This document shows, piece by piece, positions 16,679 to 26,400 of a stretch of 40,906 bases of DNA. The translations under genes were made by a program, and so were the position numbers. A model generated the notes under the pieces. That model was not told the DNA's origin and did no database searches. It saw only the letters and a list, made by a program, of their open reading frames with translations. The DNA is from MWEH01 sp964392385 (GTDB taxonomy: Bacteria > Bacillota > Clostridia > Christensenellales > DTU072). The stretch covers positions 1-40,906 of the forward strand of contig CAYMPR010000011.1 of the NCBI GenBank assembly GCA_964392385.1. The letters run 5' to 3'. How positions within the stretch are numbered: position 1 is the first letter of the stretch; every line of letters starts with the position of its first letter.

Positions 16679-17500
16679 TTACATATATTCTTGCTTAATT
16701 ACTCCATAACCAACATAACTCGGTCTACCTGAGCAGATGTTTTCCTTAAGTTTTGTTTGGAATGAAGTTCTGCATTCAAAATCATCTAAGTTCTTTTTGT
16801 TCTTGTGTTCGCCAAAGACAAATCTGATGCAATCATAAGATCTAACACGAATAATAATGTTAAAAGAATTTTGAAAAGCAATAATGTTAGATTCTGCTGG
16901 AAGAATTTTAGGCAAAACAATATTATCAAGCATCCATGAACCACAAGTAATATGTCTATATTTGTAATCTGGAAAATATTTTTTAAAAAACGTTTTTGCT
17001 TGGTCGAAAGAATCGAGGCAATCCTTAAAAACTAGTCTGTCTCCACGAGGTATGTGAATTTCCAAAATATCTTCAAACATTCTTAAATTATATTTTTTAG
17101 AGAAGAGCATAGCTTTACCAAATTTAAATTGCAACCTACCAAGTCTAAAAATATTACATTCGATGTTGTTGTGAAGCCAGTTAATCTCTTTTACCCCAAA
17201 TCCCCCAAAGATTTCTTTGTATCGATAAGCCCAAATTTTAATATCAAGTAATGTGTCAAACATTATGTTTAATGGGATGTTGTGAGCTTTGTAGAACTCC
17301 TCAGCGATATCACAATAGTTTAAATAGCAAACCAAATTCAGCATCATGTCTTTTTTAGCAAAAAGTACCTTATTTTTATTGTCGAAAGGGACTATTGCTT
17401 CAATTGCAGGAGAAAACTCGGAAATTTTATCTAGCCACTCTTGTGAAAAACCTAATTTTTCGGCCCAACTAAGTGCCTTTTCTATTATTGGATTTGCCAT
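16679..17500 (-). CDS. Acyltransferase of the NAT_N/GNAT_C (DUF5596-like) type
   Basis: A 273-residue soluble protein whose C-terminal half carries the pattern I associate with the GNAT-like C-terminal domain of this family: EIHIPRGDRL, a segment of the DSFDQAKTFFKKYFPDYKYR type, HITCGSWMLD and a following NIIAFQNSFNI strand. The N-terminal half (about residues 1-110, helical, with LLDIKIWAYRYKEIFGGFGV) fits the paired N-acyltransferase N-terminal domain. The substrate is unknown. AGGAG precedes the ATG. It lies 21 bases after the alkaline phosphatase gene and upstream of the acyl-CoA synthetase, so an acyl-transfer step fed by that synthetase is plausible but unproven. Family assignment is from memory of the motif pattern. 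Confidence 0.7.
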   Translation of the reverse strand: MANPIIEKALSWAEKLGFSQEWLDKISEFSPAIEAIVPFDNKNKVLFAKKDMMLNLVCYLNYCDIAEEFYKAHNIPLNIMFDTLLDIKIWAYRYKEIFGGFGVKEINWLHNNIECNIFRLGRLQFKFGKAMLFSKKYNLRMFEDILEIHIPRGDRLVFKDCLDSFDQAKTFFKKYFPDYKYRHITCGSWMLDNIVLPKILPAESNIIAFQNSFNIIIRVRSYDCIRFVFGEHKNKKNLDDFECRTSFQTKLKENICSGRPSYVGYGVIKQEYM

Positions 17501-17521
17501 GATGATACTCCTATTAAAACA

Positions 17522-18649
17522 TTATAATGAGATGTCAAAAAGTTGACACATAATTAAAAAAACATCGCTATTGTCGATTATAGCAGGAAGTTCTCCTGTT
17601 CCTGGTCCATAGATAAAGTAAGGTACATTTCTGATAGTATGAGTTGAGGTTTTTACCCATGAATTAGAAATATCTTGGGCTTCTGGATTTGCTGGAATTC
17701 TAATTCTACTGGTTTCATGGTCAGCAAGCACAATAACTGTTGTGTTTGGTGTTGCTTTTGCGTAATTTAGAGCAACTGCAATTGCATCATCAAAAGCAGT
17801 CAATTCGTTTATCATCATTTGGATATCTTTATCGTGACTAGCAGTATCAATTTTAGCACCTTCTACCATTAGGAAAAACCCATTATCATTATTTTTTTCA
17901 AGTACACTCAACGCTTTATCAGTAAGAAAAGCTAAAGTTCTATCATTTCCTATGGTACTTATTCCATCATCAGGCAAAATGCAGAAAACCTGATCTTTTT
18001 GAGCTTCTTCTAGTTCAGAAAAGCTTACGCAGTAATCTCGGGTATCGTTTGCTATAATTTGTGAATGCTCAAGATAATACTCTTGTCCCAAACCAAATAA
18101 TACATCTAAATTTGAACTTGATATTTGTTGCAATGCAATTTCTGATTGTAAACTACGTTTTTTTACATGTGAAGAAAATGATGCTGGAGTTGCATCGGTT
18201 ACTGATTTTGTAGTAACAATGCCTGTTTTTTTACCTTTCTCTTGAGAGTATTCAACTATGGTTTTAAGGGAATCACCATTACCATAGGAAATTCTCCCAT
18301 TTCCTACTTTTCTGCCTGTTGCCATAGCGGTTGCAGCGGCAGCGCTATCAGTGGGGCCTGGAGTAAGAGATCGTGTAATCACCTCTCCAGATGATGAAAA
18401 TTTAGAAGTGAGAGTTAATTCCTTACCTTCATAAATTTTTGCCACCTCAAGATGATTTTCTCCCATTCCATCGCCCACCATTAAAATAATATTTTCAGCA
18501 TTAGATATTACCAAAGGATTTTTCGAATAATTATCGTAGTAATATACACAGAACAAAACTATACTCGAAGCGAAAATCACAACAAGTATACTAGCTATTA
18601 CTATCCATAATATTTTATTCTCTCTTTTAAGGTTTACTTCTCTAGCCAT
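17522..18649 (-). CDS. Membrane-anchored alkaline phosphatase (PhoA family)
   Basis: This enzyme hydrolyses phosphate monoesters outside the cell membrane. The 375 residues begin with a charged start and one membrane helix (about residues 13-37), with no lipobox or obvious cleavage site, so it is probably an N-terminally anchored ectoenzyme. Catalytic and metal residues are all present: Asp60 in MVGDGMGENH, the nucleophile Ser102 in PTDSAAAATAM, the EGAKIDTASHDKD ligand block, VLADHETSRI, and the last histidine in TSTHTIRNVPY. It is shorter than E. coli PhoA (about 450 mature residues), as many Gram-positive members are. AGGAGA precedes the ATG. It lies 12 bases after the Eis-like gene and 21 bases before the NAT_N/GNAT_C gene, so the genes are likely co-transcribed. 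Confidence 0.9.
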   Translation of the reverse strand: MAREVNLKRENKILWIVIASILVVIFASSIVLFCVYYYDNYSKNPLVISNAENIILMVGDGMGENHLEVAKIYEGKELTLTSKFSSSGEVITRSLTPGPTDSAAAATAMATGRKVGNGRISYGNGDSLKTIVEYSQEKGKKTGIVTTKSVTDATPASFSSHVKKRSLQSEIALQQISSSNLDVLFGLGQEYYLEHSQIIANDTRDYCVSFSELEEAQKDQVFCILPDDGISTIGNDRTLAFLTDKALSVLEKNNDNGFFLMVEGAKIDTASHDKDIQMMINELTAFDDAIAVALNYAKATPNTTVIVLADHETSRIRIPANPEAQDISNSWVKTSTHTIRNVPYFIYGPGTGELPAIIDNSDVFLIMCQLFDISL

Positions 18650-18661
18650 AAAATAAATCTC

Positions 18662-20145
18662 CTAGTACTTATCATACATTGTAATATTATACACAGAAAA
18701 AACATTTTCAAAAAGCGAATTACGGCTCAAGTTCCCTAGCGCGCCTTCAATCAACTGATTTTTATCAATAAGTTCCAACTTAAACAAGCATTTTTCAATA
18801 CGATTTAAAAAAGAGTTGCCTAATTGACTGACATCAACTTTATTGAAAAAACTAACTCTCTTACAAATGCCATCATTAACTGAAACTAAGTACAAATTTT
18901 CTCCAATATCAAAGCATATTTCACCTCTTAAGGATTTATTATAAAGAGAATTCTTTAGTAAGTTTGTAGTGTCACATACTCTTGCCATTGCATATTCATT
19001 AGTTGCAAAAAGATCAGAGTTATCATAAAGAGAAGATGATTGATGTGAAGCAGGATTATAGAAAAAATCAAGGTTAAAATTGTTGCAACTCTTCGAGATT
19101 GGGGAAATAATATTTTTGAAAAAAGCAGCAAACTCCTCAATTGATTTCAAAGGTATTATGGTCTCTTTCACTTCGTCGGTTGAGTACAAAATATAGCCTA
19201 TAGGTTTCCCTGACATAAGAATTAGTAACCCATTACCTGAGTCAGTAAAATGCTCTAAAAACATATCCTTAAAATATTTTGTGTCACGAAGCTGATAACA
19301 TAATTCTTGATTTTTCGCTTTATTATATATATCTTTACAAATCCTATAGTCTTTAACCGAGAGAGGCTTGTACGAAAAATTTGTGTTGATTTCCGTATCC
19401 ATAGCAACGGGTTCTAAGCTTTTGGCTAATAATAGAGAATTGATTACACTTTCTATATTTCTACTTTTTTTAAACGAAACATGTGAATTATCTATTGCTG
19501 TTGTAGAAGAATTATCTATTGCTGTCGTAGGAGAATTATCTATTGCTGTCGAAGGAGAATTANNNNNNNNNNNNNNNNNNNNNNNNNNNNNNNNNNNNNN
19601 NNNNNNNNNNNNNNNNNNNNNNNNNNNNNNNNNNNNNNNNNNNNNNNNNNNNNNNNNNNNNNAGAATTATCTATTGCTGTCGTAGGAGAATTATCTATTG
19701 CTGTCGAAGGAGAATTATCCATTGCAGTTGATGAGTTGCTTGAAACCACAATTGTTTTGACATAGGATACTGTTTGAAAAGACTGCTTCCGATAGAAATC
19801 ATGGTTAAAGGGGTAAAGCAGGGCAAAAGGAGCTCTTTTTTTTGTCCAAAATAAAATACATTCATCTAAAAGCTTTTTAGCAATTCCCCGGTTTCTAAAA
19901 TCGGAATGTGTTGCAACACCAGTAATAAAAGGTATTGTAATCTTATTTTTACCGAGTTTAAGTTTCATCGGTCGAGAGTAAAGTACGCCAACAATTTTAT
20001 CGTTGAACTTTTCTAGAAAGCAAGTTGACTTTTTCAACCTATATCGTAAGAAATGGTTAATGTAATTTTCGCCATCATTAAAGCATAGTAAGTGCAGGTG
20101 CTTCAATTCGGCAATTTCGAGCTTTGATAAGTTGTTTTTTTGCAT
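18662..20145 (-). CDS. Eis-like GNAT N-acetyltransferase with an internal tandem-repeat linker, interrupted by an assembly gap
   Basis: The two pieces either side of the N-run belong to one gene: the repeat frame enters the gap as SPTTAIDNS and leaves it in the same 8-residue pattern. The N-terminal part is a GNAT domain with the acetyl-CoA motif TGVATHSDFRNRGIAKKLLDE. After a linker of SPTTAIDN/SPSTAIDN repeats comes a second GNAT-like domain (from about FSYKPLSVKDYRICKDIYNK) and a C-terminal domain that could be the SCP2-like part of Eis proteins (about 400 residues, lysine acetyltransferases). At least 460 residues are visible. The repeat lies at the domain 1/domain 2 junction, where a flexible spacer can be tolerated. 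I prefer the ATG at 20145; a -10 box ends six bases before it and there is no Shine-Dalgarno. An in-frame TTG at 20187 is unlikely. True repeat number is unknown. Confidence 0.75.
19485..19735 (-). repeat. 24-bp coding minisatellite (8-residue repeat)
   Basis: On the plus strand the unit is GAATTATCTATTGCTGTCG followed by TAGGA or AAGGA. Copies start at 19485, 19509, 19533 and 19557 (cut by the gap), then at 19664, 19688 and 19712; the outermost copies are degenerate. Inner copies alternate between the two endings, giving a 48-bp higher-order unit and a protein pattern alternating SPTTAIDN and SPSTAIDN. The assembly broke inside the array. Confidence 0.9.
19563..19662. other. Assembly gap (100 N)
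   Basis: This is a run of exactly 100 N inside the minisatellite. Its real length is unknown. To keep the gene open it must be congruent to 2 modulo 3. Confidence 0.99.
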
Positions 20146-20151
20146 ACTAAT

Positions 20152-20180
20152 ATCATACCCAATAACCATTAATTTAACAA
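20152..20180 (-). promoter_or_regulatory. Predicted promoter of the four-gene minus-strand cluster, candidate leaderless start
   Basis: On the minus strand TTGTTA (20180-20175), a 17-base spacer and TATGAT (20157-20152). Only six bases (ATTAGT) separate the -10 hexamer from the ATG at 20145, so the transcript would start at or beside the start codon. Confidence 0.5.
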
Positions 20181-20348
20181 TATGCAATGGTTATATTAAA
20201 ATGAACTGATTACCTTAAATTTTGTTTCAATGATTGCATTAAAATATTTGTATTCAATCAAAGCGTGAACCTAATATATTTGGGATGAAATATTACTGTT
20301 TTTGGGAAAAATTCACTAACTCAACACCTAATGTGCCCGTAATATATG

Positions 20349-20377
20349 TTGATTTTTCAATACTCTTTATATATAAT
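20349..20377 (+). promoter_or_regulatory. Predicted sigma-A promoter of the giant lipoprotein gene
   Basis: TTGATT (20349-20354), a 17-base spacer and a consensus TATAAT (20372-20377). The leader to the ATG at 20442 is about 57 bases. Confidence 0.65.
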
Positions 20378-20441
20378 AACTATGTTAATAAGGGAGAATT
20401 CTCTTTGCTATAGTCATCTTTGATAATATATGGAGCCTAAA

Positions 20442-23400
20442 ATGATCAAAAAACTGGCCTTAACACTTATCCTTCTTCTATCTGTTATCGGGATAGTTGT
20501 GCTAACGGCTTGTTCGGATGTTCAAATTGAAAGTATTTCTATAGATCCATCAAGTGAATTTAAAACCGAGTATTCAGTAGGCGATGAGCTTGACTTAACT
20601 GGAATTCTTATTGTCATAAAAAGAACTGATGGGATTGAATCCACTGTTGCACTTACCGATATTAGGCAAGATATTACTGTTTTGAATTTTAAAAGTGACA
20701 AACCCAAAGAATCTCTAGCTGTTATTGTTGAGTACAAGGGACAACAAGCTCAGTTCGAAATTTCAATTAGTGATGTTATAAGTTCCTCTCTAAAATATAG
20801 TGTATCATTCGAAACTGGGGAGGGAAATCAAGTAGTTGAGCCACAAGAGGTCTCGAATTTTGGAACAGCGTCATTACCTGCTGACCCAGTTAGACCAGGG
20901 TATGCTTTTGATGGTTGGTATAAGGAAAGAACGTATAACAATCCTTGGAATTTCAACGTTGATAAAGTTGTTTCTGACACGGTTTTATATGCTAAATGGG
21001 CAAAGGTTTACACGGTTACTTTTTATCCCACAGAAGGCGATGATTTAACTCCGATTGTTCGCTATGTGAAAGCGGGAGATACGCTAAGTAGTGTACCTTC
21101 AGTTCCAGAAATTGATGGTAAAGTAGGAACTTGGGCAAGATCTGTTTTTAGCAATATACAATCGAATATATCCACAGAGAGTGTCTATGTCGTAAAAACA
21201 TTCACCGTAACATTTTGCTACATGGATACTGATGGAACGACCTTAAAAGTTCTACGAGTTTTTAATAATGTTCCTTATGCGACAAATATGTCCACTAGTC
21301 CTGAGTATTCTGGAGAAATTTTGAAGGTAACTCCTCCAACTTACATTAACAACACACGTTTTTCTGGAAATTGGAACACCGCTTTTAACAACATCGTAAG
21401 TAATTTAACCGTTCAAGCAGTTTATATTAGCAAAGAATATGATATTAGTTTTAATCTTAATTATGAAACCGAAAACAATGTCTTTACTTCTTATGAGGAT
21501 GTAGTTCATGGCAATGTCATTGAGCCACCTGTAGAATCTCCAATTCGCCCAGGGTTTTCCTTTGCTGGATGGTATAAAGATGCTGGTTGTACACTAAGCT
21601 GGAACTTTGAATTAATGACAGTAGGTAGAGATGAGACACTGTATGCTAAATGGATAAAAGAATACCAAGTGTATTTTTTAATTTCCCCCCAAGATTCTCC
21701 TTACTTTCCCAATATTACAAATACTCAAGTTTTTCAAGAGGACGGAATTGATGTAACATATAAAGTTTATCAGAAATTTCCAGTTCGAGAAAATCAAAGC
21801 ATTACTAAGCCTGATTCTCCCAAACGCACAGGATACACATCAATTTGGGACACTGATGATGCTGCCTTCAATCCAGTTCTTAGCGACCTTAAAGTCGTTG
21901 CATTATTTACCATAGAAAATTATTTGGTCGAATTTTGCACAGAAGATGGGACGGTTATAGATTCTCAGACCATACCTTATGGCGAATCTGCAGTTGTTCC
22001 ACAAACTGTTCCGCCAAAAACAGGATATAACTTTAGCGAGTGGCGAGAAGATTACACTCAAATTTCTGGGAATTTAAAAGTATTCCCATCATATATTCCT
22101 AAGGAAGTTAACGTTAGAATTTACCCAAGAGGAACCTATGTTAATCCTGAGACAGGGCAAAATTATTATGAGGTTACATCTTCATTTGATAGTTTGATTG
22201 AGTTGCAAGATCCCGTACCAATATACGCTAACCATCAATTCGAGAACTGGTATACAGATGAGATTTTAGCCACAAAATGGGTTCTTTCAACGGATATTAT
22301 TAAGCAAGAAAGCCAAGTTAATCTATATGCAAACTGGTTAAGTATTTACAATGTTAGGTTTGAAGATGAAGAGGGCAATCTTGTTTCAGGTGGACTATTT
22401 GAAGTTGTTCACGGTGGAAAAATTTCCTCAATGCCTAATGTTCCTGCAAAAACAGGACAGACTGGTAAGTGGTACATTTATGAAAATGGTGTTTTCGGTG
22501 CTGAGGCCACTCTAAACTATTGGAATGCCAAAGCAATTGAAAAGAATACATTTGTTAGACCAAAGTATGAGACAATCAAGTACTTAGTATCATTTGTTGT
22601 AGATGCACAACAAACAATTACTTCTAATGTTGAGCATGGACAAACCTGCACTACTCCTAATCAAACCTCTGTTACAAATTATCTCTACGATAGGGGCAAA
22701 ATTTTTGAGAGATGGGAACCCGAAGGGCCTCTCTCTCAACCTGTTGTATCTAATCTCACCTTTAATGCTATCTCCTCTCTTAGAACATTCACTGTTGTAT
22801 GGCGAGATGCAAACAATAATCCAATGCACACTGAAAATTCCGTTGTATATGGTTCAAACGCTGAGTCTATCTTTAATGCTTTAAATATTCCGAGACCAGA
22901 AAAAGAGGGACATTCCTTTACTGGTTGGTCAGTTGTGCTTTCTGACCCTGCTGGGCCAGAGTATGGAATGAACCCTGTAAGAAGCAATTTGACACTAGGC
23001 CCTAACTATCAAGTTAAGAGTTTTGTGTTAAATGCTTCGAATCTTTACTCCCCTGAAGGTAAAATTGAAAATGAAAATATTACAGACCAATATAACTCCT
23101 TTGCTTCTTTTGGAAGTGCTGAGAGTGATATCTTAGATCCAATTAGGACTGGTTATACATTTACAGGTTGGAATTCTTCGAGATTTGTAATAGAGAGAAC
23201 TTTTTACAATGGCGTGTATTATTGGGTAATTACTAATCCTAACACTGCACAAGTCGGAACAAAATATTATGATAACGGAAGGTTAATCCTTTATAAAAAC
23301 GAGATATATCGTGAGGATTTCCCCAATGACCCAAGGTTAGGACAAGAAAGCTGGCAGAACTCCTGTGGGAAATTAGAAATGAACACAGAAAATGGTTGGC

Positions 23401-26400
23401 TTGATCTAATTGCTAACCCTCAAAGTTTAGGTGTTAAATCAATCGCTCTTCCTGGGGAACTAATACATGTTTATGGAGAAGATGCGGATTATTCAGCAAG
23501 ATACCAAATTAATTCTTATACAATATCATTCAACGTAAGTCCATTTGCTGGTGATCCACCCTTACCCTTTACGGCTACATACGGAACATTACCTGTGGTT
23601 CCTCAATCACCTAATTGGCCTGGCTATGTGTTTTTAGGGTGGTTTTTAGAAAGTGAGTTTACTAACAGGTGGGACACAATTGGTGGACTTTCGACGCAAC
23701 CCCTTAGTTCAAGCTATACCGTTTATGCTAGGTGGGAAGCTGCTACTGTCGGCGCCACTCAAGGTATTACTTATGCATTAAATGATCAATCAACTGGCTA
23801 TATTGTTACAAATATGGCAAATGTGGAAAGCTCTCTAACTGATGTTATTGTTCCTAACTACTATAATGGTTTACCAGTTATAGGAATTGGCTATAGAGCG
23901 ATTTATTCTAACCCTACTCTTGCAAATAATCTTGTAAGTATTAATCTCCCCAACACACTATATCAAATAGCAAATAATGCTTTTGAAGATTGTATTTCAT
24001 TAGTTTCAATTGAAATTCCAGCATACGTAAGGATTATTACTGATAACGCATTTCATGGTTGTGTGAACCTCGAGTCTGTTGAGTTTAGGCAAGGAACTGA
24101 ATTACAAGAAATAGGTAATTTTGCCTTTAGTGGCAACACTAAATTAGCAGATATTGTTTTACCTGATTCTTTAATAGCAATTGGTGAAAAAGCATTTTAT
24201 GGCTGTAATGAACTGATATCTATTCAAATCCCAGCTTCAGTTATATCAATTGGTAATAATGCATTCGCTAGCTGTGCTAAACTTGCAAACGCATTTTTCC
24301 TGTCCGCATCTCCAATTAATCTTGGCTCGGATGTGTTTATGCGTTCGGGATCATCTTATAACTTCCTTAAAGTGTATGTTAATGAGGTTTCTTTGTATGC
24401 CTCAGGAAGTTCTTGGGCTAACGATAATTGGCATATCCTATATGATATTGGTAAAATTATAAACATTGAAGATGTGTCAGTTGATGGATTATGGTCTTTT
24501 GGATTTGATGGTACAAGCGTGAAGCTTATACAATATTTAGGCAGTGAAGAAATAGTAACGGTTCCTTCAAGACTTTTGACATACTACGATGATGATGAAT
24601 ACTCTGTCTCAAGAATTTCGAATTATATTTTTGATGAAAGGATAAAGCAAGTATCCTTTGATTCAACCGTAGAATTTGAAAAAGAGGCATTTAGTTGTGC
24701 ACCTCTACTACAAAACATTACATTACGTGTGGTTGAAAATTATATTCCTTCTGCAAACTTTGATTTATCTTATGTTTATAATTCGGGGGGCGTAAACCTT
24801 ACGAAGTTTTCCGTTTCATCCTCCAAACCGTTAATAGATATATTTGGTGGCGTACTACCCACTAAACTCAAAGAAGTGGAAATAATTGAGAAGGATGAGT
24901 ATATCGTTGCTAATATGTTTATGAATTGCACCAGTATTGAGACTGTTAGATTTAACACATCGATTTTAGAAATTAGGCAAAATGCTTTCTATGGTTGTAC
25001 TTCTTTGCAATCGGTTTATATAAAGACAAGAATAGGAAGTGTTTTAACAACTATTGGCGCTGATGCTTTTTACGGAAATTATTCACTTGATAAATTTTAT
25101 ATATCTGATGAAATTGACATTGAAGTCATGGTGGAAGGGTTACCAAAAGAAATAACTTCAATTGGCCAAAATGCATTCCATGGCACTAAATGGTTAAACG
25201 ATCAACCTAGTGGTATGGTAATAATTGGTGATGGAATTCTCTATACATATAAGCAACATGTCTCTTTATCCAAAGTAGTCATAATTCCTGAAGAAGTAAA
25301 AATCATTATGGATAGGGCTTTTTATGGTAATACCTATATTACCCATGTAATCCCAGAAAATATAATGTCAGCTCAATTAAAATATATTGGAGAAAGTGCT
25401 TTCCGTTATTGTTCAGCCTTAGAAGCTGTTGCTGTACCAGCTGGATTTATCAGCTTTGGAAACTATGCATTTGAGTCAGCTACTAAACTAGGAACATTGG
25501 TACTATTTGACGCAACTTTTGCCCCTCTTATGGGCGCTGATTTCATTGCCAACACATTGAGAAGGGGTCAAATGGGCTCGACTGTTCCTGGAATAGAATT
25601 GTTTGTGGATTATGACCTTGATGTGGTTGCAAGAGCAGTTTACGATGGAATGAGTAATTCCCTCGGAATTGGAGTAAATTACGTTCAGGGCTTAAATATT
25701 TCATATGGTCCAGACAATAATAATTATTGGATATATTCAGATGGCAGTATTGCTGGAACAAAGATAATTAAATTTTTCGGCATTTTAACTGATTGTTTTG
25801 TCCCTGAAAGCATTGAAAACGCAGTAACTGAAATTGCTAATAACGCATTTTCACGTGCGATTTCACAGCTTGGTTTACATATCACTGCAAGTGCTGAACC
25901 TTATGCATTTGCTGGCCTTACAAACCTTACAAATCTAACAATATCTGCACCTAACTTTGCATCTGTAAATATGGATTCAGATTTACTTTATTCATTGCTT
26001 AATGCCAATAGCGCTCTTACTTCTATTTCTTCAGCAGCTACCTATAGCATTAAAGAAGTACTTGAAGGTAGAGTTTTGCCAAGCCACATAATCACAGTGA
26101 ATATTTTGGAAGATCAAGAAGTTGTGGAAGCGGAGTTTTTAAAGGATTGTAGTGGGGTTCAATATATCAACATTCTAAGTATTGTTGACGATGAACTATT
26201 GGCTACACCTTTGGAAACCGAACTTGATTTAGCTACAATAACTGAAAGAAATATACTAATCCAACAAATTAAACAAAGAGCTTTTTCTGGAACAGGATGG
26301 ATGAATAACATACCTCAAGATTTTATTGTAGTTTTGGATGGAGTATTGGTCGATTATAAAGGTGTCAATAATGTGCTAACCATTCCTACCTCGGTAAAAA

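Noticed and set aside
18662..19402. A separate 246-residue protein downstream of the GNAT gene
   Set aside because: The frame extends upstream without a stop through the repeat into the gap, and the repeat peptide matches that of the GNAT piece on the other side.
19485..19735. Tandem 24-bp repeats as a CRISPR array
   Set aside because: Copies are directly adjacent with no spacers, are in frame with a protein, and no cas genes are nearby.
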